From Mycolicibacterium lacusdiani (GTDB lineage: Bacteria; Actinomycetota; Actinomycetes; Mycobacteriales; Mycobacteriaceae), in assembly GCF_021916785.1 (NCBI RefSeq), contig NZ_JAKCFC010000003.1:1-64000 (forward strand): 64,000 nucleotides of DNA, given 5' to 3'. The position numbers and the translations under genes are program-made. This document shows, piece after piece, positions 8,511-17,713 of the stretch. Position 1 is the first letter of the stretch. Each line of letters opens with the position of its first letter. The notes beneath the pieces were generated by a model that was given only the letters and a program-made list of their open reading frames with translations, did no database searches and had not been told where the DNA came from.

Positions 8511-9704
8511 CTATCGACGCGCGCCGGTCCGGGACAGGACGATCAACGTGGCCGCCACGACGGCAACCGTTCCGCCGATCAACATCAGCGCCACCGTCGA
8601 CGCGCCGTCGAGCACGGCGCCACCTACCAGCGCGCCGACCGAGATGGTGGCCTGGAACGAGCTGGTGAACAGCACCGAACCCACCTCGCCGGTGCCACCC
8701 GAGGCTCGAGCCAGCCACGTCTGACTGCACACGGGCACGGCGCCGTATCCAAAACCCCACAGCATCAACAGGATCAGCGCACCGGCCGGGTGCGCGCCGA
8801 AGACCGGCAGCAGCAGAGTCCCCGAGGCGATCGAAGCGGCGGCGACCGCGAACGTCGCACGCAGGTGTCGCTCGATCGTCGCTCCGGCCAACAGATTGCC
8901 GGCCAGTCCGGCGACGCCGTACGCCAGGAGGACTGCGCTGATGGCTCCGAGGTCCAGTGCGGTGACACCCTCGAGGAACGCCGAGACGTACGTATAGGTG
9001 GCGAAGTGCGCCATTACGACCAGGAACGTCACCAGCAGACCGGTACGGATGCCGCGCAGGCGCAGTGACCCAGCGATCGCGGACAACCGCGTGCCACCAC
9101 CGGCCGGAAGCGACGGCAGAGTGCACGCCAGCGCGACCAGCACCGCCAGCGAGACGACGGTCAAGCCGACGAACGCCGCCCGCCAACCGGCGACGTCGGC
9201 GATGAACGTGCCGAGCGGGACACCGAGCACCGAGCCCAGCGGAACGGCCAGGAAGATCGTCGACGTCGCCCGGCCTACGCGGCTGCGCTGGACCAGACGG
9301 CCCGCGAGACCGGGGCCGATGGACCAGAACCCGCCGATGACGATCCCCACCAGGATCCGCGCGCCGAGGATCATCCAGAAGTCGGTGGCGAGCGCGCAGA
9401 TCAGGTTCGACGCCGCCAGCAATCCCATCCACACCAACGACATCGTGCGGCGGTCGGTCGATCGAGTGAACGCGGTGGCCAACGGGGCGGTCACCGCCGC
9501 CACGAGACCGGGCACGGTCATCATCACGCCCGAGACCCCCGCGGTCAGCCTGAACTCCGCTGCGATCGGCAAGAGAAGACCGATGGGCAGGATCTCGCTC
9601 GTCACGATCGCGAAGATGCCCGCCATCGCCGCGACCACCCCTGGCCATCGATCGACCACCGCATCTGCTCGGCGGGCCCGCAACGGGTTCAATGTGAATG
9701 GCAC
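8511..9704 (-). CDS. MFS transporter, DHA1/sugar-efflux-like family
   Basis: This is a 397-residue integral membrane protein with about 12 hydrophobic helices. Motif A is partly kept after helix 2 (AFTRSTDRRTMSL) and the helix 4-5 region contains GARILVGIVIGGFWSIGPGLA, as in the AraJ/PbuE/NepI group of drug or metabolite efflux pumps. GTG at 9704 is chosen because GGAG lies 7 bp upstream; the longer frame extends into the promoter of the divergent APC permease. It lies 9 bp downstream of sigJ on the same strand but is upstream in transcription. The substrate cannot be read from the sequence. Confidence 0.85.
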   Translation of the reverse strand: MPFTLNPLRARRADAVVDRWPGVVAAMAGIFAIVTSEILPIGLLLPIAAEFRLTAGVSGVMMTVPGLVAAVTAPLATAFTRSTDRRTMSLVWMGLLAASNLICALATDFWMILGARILVGIVIGGFWSIGPGLAGRLVQRSRVGRATSTIFLAVPLGSVLGVPLGTFIADVAGWRAAFVGLTVVSLAVLVALACTLPSLPAGGGTRLSAIAGSLRLRGIRTGLLVTFLVVMAHFATYTYVSAFLEGVTALDLGAISAVLLAYGVAGLAGNLLAGATIERHLRATFAVAAASIASGTLLLPVFGAHPAGALILLMLWGFGYGAVPVCSQTWLARASGGTGEVGSVLFTSSFQATISVGALVGGAVLDGASTVALMLIGGTVAVVAATLIVLSRTGARR

Positions 9705-9750
9705 TGCATGCTCCGATCCGTCGTTCTCAGGAGCAGTCCAGCACCGAGTA

Positions 9751-9788
9751 CCGCCAGGCGCTGGCGGGATTCGGACCCCGCAGTCCGA
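9751..9788. promoter_or_regulatory. paired inverted repeats between MFS and APC genes, candidate regulator sites
   Basis: CCGCCAG (9751-9757) and CTGGCGG (9761-9767) form a perfect 7-bp inverted repeat with a 3-bp spacer. TCGGAC (9771-9776) and GTCCGA (9783-9788) form a second one. Both lie between the divergent MFS and APC starts. No regulator gene is adjacent, so the binding protein is unknown. Confidence 0.35.
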
Positions 9789-9859
9789 CGGAATCAGTCG
9801 TGGCCCCACCCGTAACGGAACCGATTCGTGGTATCGACCCGTCGTAATCAGCGGAACCG

Positions 9860-9865
9860 TATATT
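9860..9865 (+). promoter_or_regulatory. -10 element of a probable leaderless promoter for the APC permease
   Basis: TATATT at 9860-9865 lies 8 bp before the ATG at 9874, and no Shine-Dalgarno sequence precedes that ATG. This spacing puts the transcription start at or next to the start codon, a leaderless arrangement common in mycobacteria. Confidence 0.5.
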
Positions 9866-9873
9866 CAGCCACC

Positions 9874-11388
9874 ATGGCAATCGCTGAACAGCCGGGGACC
9901 GCGCCCGCTGTCGTGGACAAGGGCCTTCAAGCCGGCGCACTCGGCCTGCTGGGCAACGTCACCATCGGACTCGCGTCGGTCGCTCCGGCCTACAGCCTCG
10001 CCGCCACCTTGGGCTTCGTGGTGCTCGCAGTCGGCGAGAAGGCTCCGTCGATGTTCGTTCTTGCGTTCATCCCCATGCTCCTCGTGGCGTTCGCGTACAA
10101 GGAACTGTCGCAGGACACGCCGGACTGCGGGACCACGTTCACCTGGGGCACAAAGGCATTCGGGCCCTGGATCGGCTGGATCGGCGGTTGGGGCCTCGCC
10201 GTATCGGCGATCATCGTCCTCGCGAACGTCGCCGAGGTCGCTGCCATCTACCTCTACCGGTTCCTCGGCTTGGACGGGTTGGCCGAGTCGCTCACCGCGA
10301 AGGTCCTGTTGGGGTCGTTCTTCATCATCGCGATGACGCTGGTCAGTGCGCGCGGCATCGTGGTGTCCGAACGCATCCAATACGTCATGATCGCCGTGCA
10401 GTTCGGCGTGCTCATCTCCGTGAGCGTCATCGCGTTGATTCGAGTCTTCAGCGGCACGGCCGGTGACCAGGCGATCATGCCCGAGTGGAGCTGGCTGTGG
10501 CCGGGCGGACTGGACATGTCCTCGATCGCCGCCGCCGTCATCCTGTGCATCTTCATCTACTGGGGCTGGGACTCCTGCCTGGCCGTCGGCGAGGAGACCA
10601 AGGATCCCGAGAAGACACCGGGTCGAGCGGCCGTCATCACGACGCTGATCCTGGTGTTCACCTACGTGCTGGTGGCCTATGCCGTGCAGTCGTTCGCGGG
10701 CTTCGGCGACACCGGCATCGGACTGACCAACGAAGAGAACGTCAGCGACACCCTCACGATCCTCGGCGAACCGGTGGCCGGCAGCATCGTCGCCTCGCTG
10801 CTACTGCTGACGGTGTCCATCTCCGCGCTGTCCTCGACGCAGACGACCATCCTTCCCACCGCCCGCGGCAGTCTGTCAATGGCCGTCTACGAGGCCATCC
10901 CGAAGCGCTTCTCGAACGTGCACCCCAAGTACATGACACCCGCGTTCGGCACCATCGTCATGGGGATCTCGGCCCTCACCTTCTACCTGGTGCTGACGCT
11001 CGTCAGCCAGAACGCCCTGGCCGATTCGATTGCCTCGCTCGGCCTCGCGGTCGCGTTCTACTACGGCATCACCGCGTACGCATGTGTCTGGTACTTCCGC
11101 AGGACCCTGTTCCAGAGCGCCCGCAACTTCTTCATGCGCGGCCTCTTTCCACTGCTGGGCGCCATCGCACTCACGTTGGCCTTCGTCAAGAGCGCGATCG
11201 ACATGATCCAGCCCGACTACGGCTACACGGCGTTCGGCCCCATCGGCGGCGTCTTCGTGCTCGGCGTCGGCATGTTGGCGCTGGGCGTCCCGTTGATGTT
11301 GGCGTGCTGGGCGTTCGGGACCAAGCGCTTCTTCCGTGGCGAGACGCTCAACGCCTCCACCGAGGCCAAGGTCCCTGACACCTTCTGA
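9874..11388 (+). CDS. APC family amino acid/polyamine permease
   Basis: This is a 504-residue membrane protein with about 12 to 14 hydrophobic helices. It opens with the APC-type unwound helix 1 (NVTIGLASVAPAYSLAATLG), and the later segment GTTFTWGTKAFGPWIGWIGGW is typical of the APC superfamily. The closest functional class is amino acid, GABA or polyamine:proton symport, which cannot be narrowed further from sequence alone. ATG at 9874 has a -10 element just upstream. It is followed by a UspA protein and an aldehyde dehydrogenase on the same strand, which suggests uptake of an amine later oxidised by the dehydrogenase. Confidence 0.87.
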   Translation: MAIAEQPGTAPAVVDKGLQAGALGLLGNVTIGLASVAPAYSLAATLGFVVLAVGEKAPSMFVLAFIPMLLVAFAYKELSQDTPDCGTTFTWGTKAFGPWIGWIGGWGLAVSAIIVLANVAEVAAIYLYRFLGLDGLAESLTAKVLLGSFFIIAMTLVSARGIVVSERIQYVMIAVQFGVLISVSVIALIRVFSGTAGDQAIMPEWSWLWPGGLDMSSIAAAVILCIFIYWGWDSCLAVGEETKDPEKTPGRAAVITTLILVFTYVLVAYAVQSFAGFGDTGIGLTNEENVSDTLTILGEPVAGSIVASLLLLTVSISALSSTQTTILPTARGSLSMAVYEAIPKRFSNVHPKYMTPAFGTIVMGISALTFYLVLTLVSQNALADSIASLGLAVAFYYGITAYACVWYFRRTLFQSARNFFMRGLFPLLGAIALTLAFVKSAIDMIQPDYGYTAFGPIGGVFVLGVGMLALGVPLMLACWAFGTKRFFRGETLNASTEAKVPDTF

Positions 11389-11427
11389 TCCTTCGAGAGA
11401 ACGGGCACGCCGCCCAAAGGAGAGAAC

Positions 11428-12288
11428 ATGCACTTGACGGTCGGCTACCTGGCCACTCCGACGGGCGACGACGGCGTCGCGCTGGCCAGCGTGCTTGCCA
11501 GGACGTTCGACGCGACCGTCGACGTCGTGTTGGTGGTCCGGGAGGAGTTCCCCGACGGGCACCCCGGCCGCGCCGAGTACCAGCAGCTGTTGGTTAACAA
11601 GGGCGAGCAGTGGGTCGGCCGGGCGCTATCGGCGCTGAGCGCAGATGGCGTCCGCGCGGAGTCGACGGTGCTGGTCGGTGAGTCGTTCGCCGAATCGCTG
11701 GTCGGGTTCGCCGTCGAGAAGCACTCCGACCTCATCGTGGTCGGCGGCGCCCGCGACGGATTCTTCGGCGGCCACACCATTGGACCGGTCACCCAAGCCC
11801 TACTGCATTCTTCACCGCTCCCTGTCGCGCTGGCACCCCGCGGCTATGCCGAGGACCCCGACGACGCCATCGTGGCCATCACCGCGGCCATCCCCACCCG
11901 GCCCGGGGACGACAACCCCCTGCCGTTTGCGCTGACGCTAGCCAGCGCAGGCACACTGCCCATCCGCATGCTGTCGCTGGTCTCGGCGGAGAACCTCGCC
12001 GAGGCCGCCAGCGTCAAGGAGGTCCGCCAGATCCAGGTCGAGGCGGCGGAGGAGAACCTCGCCGTCGCGGCCCGCACCCTGCCGGACTCCCCCGAGATCG
12101 AGTCACTGGTGGCCGACGGCCTGACCCTGGAGTCCGCCCTCAAGAAGCTCAACTGGGCCGACGGCGCACTGCTGATCGTGGGGTCGAGCCGCTTCGCCGC
12201 GCCGCGGCGCATCTTCCTCGGCTCCACCGCCGCACGCATCCTGGCCGGGGTGGACGTGCCCGTGGTGGTCGTGCCCCGCGCCGAGTGA
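11428..12288 (+). CDS. tandem-domain universal stress protein (UspA family)
   Basis: This is a 286-residue soluble protein with two UspA-like halves. The first ends with VVGGARDGFFGGHTIGPVTQALL and a PVALAP strand. The second ends with IVGSSRFAAPRRIFLGSTAARILAG and PVVVVPR. The G-2X-G-9X-G(S/T) ATP-binding pattern is only partly kept, mainly in the second half. AAGGAGAG precedes the ATG. It lies 39 bp after the APC permease. UspA proteins are often found next to APC permeases in actinobacteria, where they may modulate transport. Confidence 0.85.
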   Translation: MHLTVGYLATPTGDDGVALASVLARTFDATVDVVLVVREEFPDGHPGRAEYQQLLVNKGEQWVGRALSALSADGVRAESTVLVGESFAESLVGFAVEKHSDLIVVGGARDGFFGGHTIGPVTQALLHSSPLPVALAPRGYAEDPDDAIVAITAAIPTRPGDDNPLPFALTLASAGTLPIRMLSLVSAENLAEAASVKEVRQIQVEAAEENLAVAARTLPDSPEIESLVADGLTLESALKKLNWADGALLIVGSSRFAAPRRIFLGSTAARILAGVDVPVVVVPRAE

Positions 12289-12403
12289 GCCCGCCGCGGG
12301 GACACCGCCCCGCATACTGATTTCGTCGCGAACGTTGCGGACCGCGACTGAATTCGTGAAGGATCGAAGAGAACATGCCGCTTCCCAGAAGGAGCACCAT
12401 CAC

Positions 12404-13753
12404 ATGAGCACGTCCCTGTACGCCGTCGTCGATCCATCGACGGGCGAGCTGGTCAAGGAATACCCGACTGCCACCGACGAGCAGATCGAGCAGGCAATCT
12501 CCGCCGCGGCGAAGGCCCACCGCGAGTGGTCGCGCACCTCCAGCGTCGCCGACCGCGCAGCGCTGATCCGCCGGGTCGCCGAGCTGCACGAGGAACGCAA
12601 GGACGACCTCGCCAAGATCATCCAGCGCGAGATGGGCAAGCCGCTCGACCAGTCGGTCGGCGAGGTCGAGTTCAGCGCGGCGATCTACACCTACTACGCC
12701 GACAACGCCGAGAAGTTCCTCGCCGACGAGCCCATCGAGCTGCTCGAGGGCGACGGTTCGGCCCTGATCCGCCGCAGCTCGGTCGGCGTGCTGCTGGGCA
12801 TCATGCCGTGGAACTACCCGTACTACCAGGTGGCCCGCTTCGCAGGCCCGAACCTGGTGCTGGGCAACACGATCGTGCTCAAGCACGCCCCGCAGTGCCC
12901 GGAATCGGCTGCCGCGCTGCAGCAGATCTTCCTCGACGCCGGCTACCCCGAGGGTGCCTACGTCAACGTCTACGCCACCAACGAGCAGATCGCCGAGGCG
13001 ATCGCCGACCCACGCGTGCAGGGCGTTTCGCTCACCGGCTCCGAGCGCGCGGGAGCAGCGGTCGCCGAGATCGCCGGCCGCAACCTCAAGAAGGTCGTGC
13101 TGGAACTCGGCGGCTCCGACCCGTTCATCCTGCTGAGCACCGACGACCTCGACTCGACCGTCGAGGCGGCGATCGACGGTCGGTTCGAGAACACCGGCCA
13201 GGCGTGCAACGCGGCCAAGCGGATCATCGTGGCCGAGGACGTCTACGACGAGTTCGTCGACAAGTTCACCAAGAAGGTGCTCGAGAAGGCGGACGGTCTG
13301 GCCCCGCTGTCCTCGGTCGCCGCGGCCGAGCGGCTCGACGATCAGGTCAAGCGCGCCGTCGACGACGGTGCGAACCTGATCACCGACGGTGAGCGCAAGG
13401 GTGCGTTCTTCCCGCCGGGCGTGCTGACGGGGGTCTCACCCGATTCGGCGACGTACCGCGAGGAGCTGTTCGGGCCGGTCGCCACGGTGTACAAGGTCGC
13501 CAACGAGGACGAGGCCGTCGAACTCGCCAACGACACCCCGTTCGGACTGGGTTCCTACGTGTTCACCACCGATGACGAGCAGGCCCGGCGGGTCGCCGAT
13601 CGCATCGACGCCGGCATGGTGTTCGTCAACGCCGTGGGCGCCGAGGGTGCCGAGCTACCGTTCGGCGGCGTCAAGCGGTCGGGCTTCGGGCGTGAGCTCG
13701 GCCGGTTCGGCATCGACGAGTTCGTCAACAAGAAGCTGATCCGCATCGTCTGA
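12404..13753 (+). CDS. NAD(P)-dependent aldehyde dehydrogenase, succinate-semialdehyde type
   Basis: This is a 449-residue soluble ALDH. Asn137 (PWNYP), Glu234 (ELGGSDPF) and the nucleophile Cys268 (NTGQACNAAKR) form the catalytic set. The NTGQxCxAAKR context and short length resemble the GabD1 group of succinate-semialdehyde dehydrogenases, so oxidation of succinic semialdehyde to succinate is likely but not proven. I use ATG at 12404, with GGAG about 10 bp upstream, and not the longer frame from 12335. It follows the UspA gene by 115 bp, a gap containing the inverted repeat GTCGCG/CGCGAC (12325-12348) of unknown role. Confidence 0.85.
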   Translation: MSTSLYAVVDPSTGELVKEYPTATDEQIEQAISAAAKAHREWSRTSSVADRAALIRRVAELHEERKDDLAKIIQREMGKPLDQSVGEVEFSAAIYTYYADNAEKFLADEPIELLEGDGSALIRRSSVGVLLGIMPWNYPYYQVARFAGPNLVLGNTIVLKHAPQCPESAAALQQIFLDAGYPEGAYVNVYATNEQIAEAIADPRVQGVSLTGSERAGAAVAEIAGRNLKKVVLELGGSDPFILLSTDDLDSTVEAAIDGRFENTGQACNAAKRIIVAEDVYDEFVDKFTKKVLEKADGLAPLSSVAAAERLDDQVKRAVDDGANLITDGERKGAFFPPGVLTGVSPDSATYREELFGPVATVYKVANEDEAVELANDTPFGLGSYVFTTDDEQARRVADRIDAGMVFVNAVGAEGAELPFGGVKRSGFGRELGRFGIDEFVNKKLIRIV

Positions 13754-13760
13754 GGACCGG

Positions 13761-14435
13761 TTACGTGACCGTGGCCGCCGTGCGCTCCCAGAGGACGTGC
13801 CCGAGCACTCCGCAGACGAGCGTCGCGGCGGCCGCGGCGTACACCGGCACACTGATGTGAAGCTTGATCATCAAGCCGCCAGCCAGCGCTCCGGCGAAGA
13901 TGGCCACGACGGCCCACAGCCGGCGGTGAGTGAACCACGTCAACCCGCCCTTGAACAGCGTCTCGCTCGCGTATGACGTGATGGTCGACGTCACCACCAC
14001 GGTGGTCATGTCGGTCACCGCGAGGAACCGCGCAACGGACGCCTGGGCTCCCATGACGATGGCGATCGTTGCAGCGCAGGCAATTCCGGCCGGTGAACCC
14101 CCCGGTTCGGGTACGAACAGCAGTGCCGTCGCCACGGCGGCGAGCACCACGGAGTTGGCGACGACGGTGGCGGTCACCACGGCGGTCCACGCGCGCTTGC
14201 GACCACGGATCAGGCCGCCGACGAGCGCCGCTCCCACCACGTACCCGAGCAGCGCGATGAGTGGCCCGGCCACCGGGAGTCCCTCGTCGGCGGCGATGCC
14301 CATGCCGAGGATGACCACGTTCCCGGTCATGTTGCCGGTGAACACCCGATCCAGACCGAGATAGCCGACGGCGTCGAGCGCCCCGGTCACCACGGTCAGC
14401 GTCATCATCAGCCACAGGTGGAGATGGCGGCTCAC
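13761..14435 (-). CDS. YoaK/DUF1275 family membrane protein
   Basis: This is a 224-residue membrane protein with six hydrophobic segments. It contains the family motifs TGALDAVGYLGL and FTGNMTGNVVILGMG near the N terminus and a later AGALAGG. DUF1275 proteins are distant transporter-like proteins without an assigned substrate. The GTG start overlaps the stop of the gamma-glutamyltransferase gene (GTGA), so it is the last member of the importer operon. It is convergent with the aldehyde dehydrogenase. Confidence 0.85.
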   Translation of the reverse strand: MSRHLHLWLMMTLTVVTGALDAVGYLGLDRVFTGNMTGNVVILGMGIAADEGLPVAGPLIALLGYVVGAALVGGLIRGRKRAWTAVVTATVVANSVVLAAVATALLFVPEPGGSPAGIACAATIAIVMGAQASVARFLAVTDMTTVVVTSTITSYASETLFKGGLTWFTHRRLWAVVAIFAGALAGGLMIKLHISVPVYAAAAATLVCGVLGHVLWERTAATVT

Positions 14436-16033
14436 TGCCCGACCAACGGGGGTCGCTGGTGGCGGGCGTAGTGCGCGACGATCGCCGATCCGTCGGCACG
14501 TGGGTCGGCCGCTGCGGTGAGCTGCCCGCTCGAGTCCGCGGTGACCGCGTTGGCCTGGCCGAGTCCCTCGGTGTGCGGCGGTACCTCGTCGACCGAGAGG
14601 CCCGACGCGCGCAGCGCCGCCAGCGCTTCGCCGTCGGCATCCGACTCGACGACGACGGTGTCCTCCGTCCCGCCCAGCATCTGCCGCCCCACGATGGCGC
14701 GAGGCGCGGCGACGGCGTCGGCGGCGCTAGCCCCGGCCAGCATGCGCAGGAACACCTGGGTCAGGATCTGTGGCTGCCCCTGCCCGCCCATCGTTGCCAG
14801 CACCTGCCGCAGCTCGCCACGCTCAGTCACGATCATCGGCATCAGCGTATGCACCGGTCGCTTCCTCGGCGCCAACAGGTTCGGCGAGCCGGGCCGAAGC
14901 GAGAAGCTGGTGCCGCGATCGTGGAACAGGATGCCGGTGCGCGGGTCGACGAGTCCCGAGCCGAACGCGTGGAACACGCTCTGGATCAACGAGACCGCCA
15001 TGCCGTCGCCATCGGCAGCGGCGATTCCCACGGTGTCGCCGCGCGGTACCGAAAGCGCGGTGGCCGCGTCCACCAGCGAGGTGGCCGCGCGCAGATCGTC
15101 GTTCACCAGTGCCGCGACGTCCACCGTGGCGTACCGCGGGTCGGCGAGGTGGTCGGACCTCAACCGGTTGCCGTGGTGGAACATTCGCATCAGCGTGCCC
15201 AGTCCATCGGCGAGCGGAGCGTCGATGCCGAGTTCGTCGATGGCCCGCAACGCCCGCAGCATCACGAAGCCCTGCGTGTTCGGCGGGCTGGTGGATACCG
15301 TCAGACCGCGGAAGTCGACCGACACGGGATCCCCGACCTCCGGGTGGAATTCGGCGAAGTCCGCGGCGTCGAGCACTGATCCGCGCGAGCGCAGATACTC
15401 GACGGTGCGTGCGGCGAGGCCACCGGTGTAGAACTCGTCGGGCCCGCCCTTGGCCAGCGCGGCGAAGGTCTCTGCCAGCGCCGGCTGCCGAAGGCGATCG
15501 CCGAGTCGCAGCTCCCGCCCACCCGGACGGAACACCCGTTCGAAGTCCGCGGATCCGTGCAGATCCGCATTCTCCGGATCGACGAGGTGCGCGTGCAGGG
15601 ATGCCGGCACCGGCACTCCGTCCCTCGCGGCCTTCTCGGCGGGCCGCAGCAGGCGCTCCCACGGTAGTCGACTTCCAAAGCCGCGCAGCGCTTCCCAGCC
15701 GCGGACGCCACCGGGGACGGTGACGGTGTCCGCGCCACGGTCCGGGAGCGCGGCGCCGTGCTCGGCCTGCATCGCGGCGACGTCGGTGGCCGCACCCGCC
15801 CACCCCGAGGCGTTGACGTGGCGCACGGTGCCATCGGGGGTGCGCACCACCGCGATCAGATCACCACCCAGTGCCACGTTGTGTGGATAGACGACGGTGA
15901 GGACGGCGGCGGCGGCGATGGCTGCGTCGATGGCGGTTCCGCCATCCCGGTAGGCCGCGACGGCGGCGTCCGTCGCGGCGGCATGCGGTGTGGCGATGGC
16001 GCCGGTGAAGGCACCGTGGCGCGGTGTGGGCAC
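14432..16033 (-). CDS. gamma-glutamyltransferase family protein (Ntn-hydrolase)
   Basis: This is a 533-residue protein of the gamma-glutamyltransferase family, which self-cleaves before a Thr and then hydrolyses or transfers gamma-glutamyl groups. Thr334 in RGDTVGIAAADGDGMAVSLIQS is the expected nucleophile. Canonical enzymes read TTH or TTY here, so the motif is unusual. The conserved GGQGQPQ lies in the C-terminal half. There is no signal peptide at the chosen GTG (16033), which suggests a cytosolic enzyme, unlike secreted GGTs. It lies downstream of an amino acid ABC importer, so its substrate may be an imported gamma-glutamyl compound or 7-aminocephalosporin-like amide. Confidence 0.85.
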   Translation of the reverse strand: MPTPRHGAFTGAIATPHAAATDAAVAAYRDGGTAIDAAIAAAAVLTVVYPHNVALGGDLIAVVRTPDGTVRHVNASGWAGAATDVAAMQAEHGAALPDRGADTVTVPGGVRGWEALRGFGSRLPWERLLRPAEKAARDGVPVPASLHAHLVDPENADLHGSADFERVFRPGGRELRLGDRLRQPALAETFAALAKGGPDEFYTGGLAARTVEYLRSRGSVLDAADFAEFHPEVGDPVSVDFRGLTVSTSPPNTQGFVMLRALRAIDELGIDAPLADGLGTLMRMFHHGNRLRSDHLADPRYATVDVAALVNDDLRAATSLVDAATALSVPRGDTVGIAAADGDGMAVSLIQSVFHAFGSGLVDPRTGILFHDRGTSFSLRPGSPNLLAPRKRPVHTLMPMIVTERGELRQVLATMGGQGQPQILTQVFLRMLAGASAADAVAAPRAIVGRQMLGGTEDTVVVESDADGEALAALRASGLSVDEVPPHTEGLGQANAVTADSSGQLTAAADPRADGSAIVAHYARHQRPPLVGQ

Positions 16034-16085
16034 GGTTGGACTGCTCCCTCGTGGGGTCGTATCGACGACGGGTGGATGCGGCGGG

Positions 16086-16874
16086 TCAGTGGATCGTCGA
16101 CAGGAACGCCTTGGTCCGCTCGCTCTTCGGGCTGGCGAAAAGCTCACCGGGCGGCGAGTCCTCGATGATGCGGCCTGCGTCCATGACGATGATGCGGTCG
16201 GCGACGTCCCTGGCGAATCGCATCTCGTGGGTCACCACGAGCATCGTCATCTCCTCGCGCGCCAGTTCCCGCATCACTTCGAGCACTTCACCGACCATCT
16301 CGACGTCGAGGGCGCTGGTCGGTTCGTCGAACAGCATGACCTTCGGCCGCATCGCCAGCGCGCGAGCGATCGCGACCCGCTGTTGCTGGCCGCCGGACAG
16401 CTGACTCGGACGGGATTCGCCCTTGTCGCCCAACCCCACCCGCTCCAGCAGGGCCCGGGCATCTTCGCGTGCCTTGGCCTTTGGTTGGCCGAGCACCCGG
16501 ACCGGGCCGTTCCAGACGTTCTCGAGCGCCGTCATGTGCGGGAAGAGGTTGAAGTGCTGGAAGACGAAGCCGATCTCACGCCGGCGGCGGGCCAACTCGG
16601 CGACGCCGACCTTGCGTTCGGAACCCACCTCGCGGTGCGCGATCGACACGCCCCCCACCAACACCTCGCCGCTGTCCAACGACTCGAGGTGGTTCACCGA
16701 CCGCAGGAGCGTGGTCTTGCCCGCCCCGGAGGGACCGATGAGTACGACCACCTGCCCACGTTCCACGTCGAGGTTCACGTCGTTGAGGACGCGGCGTCCG
16801 CCAAGCGTGCAGCAGGCGTTGCGCACCGACACGATGGGTACGTCGGTCGTCTCGCGTACGTCGTTCGCGCTCAT
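16086..16874 (-). CDS. polar amino acid ABC transporter ATP-binding protein
   Basis: This is a 262-residue ATPase of the GlnQ/HisP group. Walker [11 protein letters not shown]-loop [16 protein letters not shown] signature LSGGQQQ and Walker [13 protein letters not shown] are all intact, and the H-loop follows (VTHEM). ATG at 16874 is preceded by GAGGGAG. It energises uptake together with the permease and binding protein encoded just upstream (gap of 23 bp). The gene order is binding protein, permease, ATPase, GGT, YoaK. Confidence 0.93.
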   Translation of the reverse strand: MSANDVRETTDVPIVSVRNACCTLGGRRVLNDVNLDVERGQVVVLIGPSGAGKTTLLRSVNHLESLDSGEVLVGGVSIAHREVGSERKVGVAELARRRREIGFVFQHFNLFPHMTALENVWNGPVRVLGQPKAKAREDARALLERVGLGDKGESRPSQLSGGQQQRVAIARALAMRPKVMLFDEPTSALDVEMVGEVLEVMRELAREEMTMLVVTHEMRFARDVADRIIVMDAGRIIEDSPPGELFASPKSERTKAFLSTIH

Positions 16875-16897
16875 GGCATCTCCCTCGGGTGCGGTGC

Positions 16898-17698
16898 TCA
16901 TCCGTGTGGTTGCAGGGTTGCGTTGGCCGTCGCGGTCGGACCCGCACGACGCGCGCCCAACAGCCGCGCGGTGATGGGTACGCGCACCTCGATGCCGAGC
17001 TGGCGGGTGAGCCGGTTCTCGATGCCCGCCTGGATGAACGTCCACACCGTGGTCAGCGCCAGGTAGTAGATGGCGGCGACGATGAAGATCTCGAACGTGT
17101 GGAACGTCGCCGAACTGATCTGCTGGGTGACGAGGAACATCTCGCTCACGCCGATCACCGACAGCACCGACGTCGTCTTCATCATCCCGTTGAACGAGTT
17201 GCCCATCGGCGGCACCATGACGCGCAGCGACTGCGGCACGATGATCCAGCGCATCAGCCGGGTGGGTGTCATGCCGAGTGACGCCGCGGCCTCGAACTGG
17301 CCCTTGGGTACGGAATCCAGCCCGGCCCTGATGATCTCGGCGATGTAGGCGCTCTCGTTGATCATCAGCCCGATGATGGCGGCTTGGACGGCGGCCTTGA
17401 CCGACAGCCCGAGGATCGACGCGTCGTGGAACTGGTAGAGCCCGATGGCCGCGAGTCCCGTGTAGATGATGACCAACTGCACGAGCAGCGGCGTCCCGCG
17501 TATCACCCAGATGTAGAACCCGGCGCACCAGCGCACCAGGGCGAATCGTGAGCGCCGCATCAGCGCGATTCCCAGGCCGACGAGCGTGGCAAGGACCATG
17601 GCGACCGCGGAGACGACGATCGTGAGGATCAGCCCGTCGACGAACGGCTCACTCGGTGCGAACAGCGACTTCCAGAAGAAGGCCCAATCGAACTGCAC
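16898..17698 (-). CDS. polar amino acid ABC transporter permease
   Basis: This is a 266-residue HisM/GlnP-type permease with about five membrane helices. It has the family segment [14 protein letters not shown] and the EAA loop [21 protein letters not shown] that docks on the ATPase. The likely start is GTG at 17698. A single permease gene is present, implying a homodimeric channel. It lies 15 bp after the binding-protein gene. Confidence 0.92.
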   Translation of the reverse strand: MQFDWAFFWKSLFAPSEPFVDGLILTIVVSAVAMVLATLVGLGIALMRRSRFALVRWCAGFYIWVIRGTPLLVQLVIIYTGLAAIGLYQFHDASILGLSVKAAVQAAIIGLMINESAYIAEIIRAGLDSVPKGQFEAAASLGMTPTRLMRWIIVPQSLRVMVPPMGNSFNGMMKTTSVLSVIGVSEMFLVTQQISSATFHTFEIFIVAAIYYLALTTVWTFIQAGIENRLTRQLGIEVRVPITARLLGARRAGPTATANATLQPHG

Positions 17699-17713
17699 TA
17701 TCTCGCCTTTCGA

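Noticed and set aside
12325..12348. GTCGCG-N12-CGCGAC dyad before the SSADH-like gene
   Set aside because: The arms are short and G+C-only. It is mentioned with the gene but not called as an operator or terminator.
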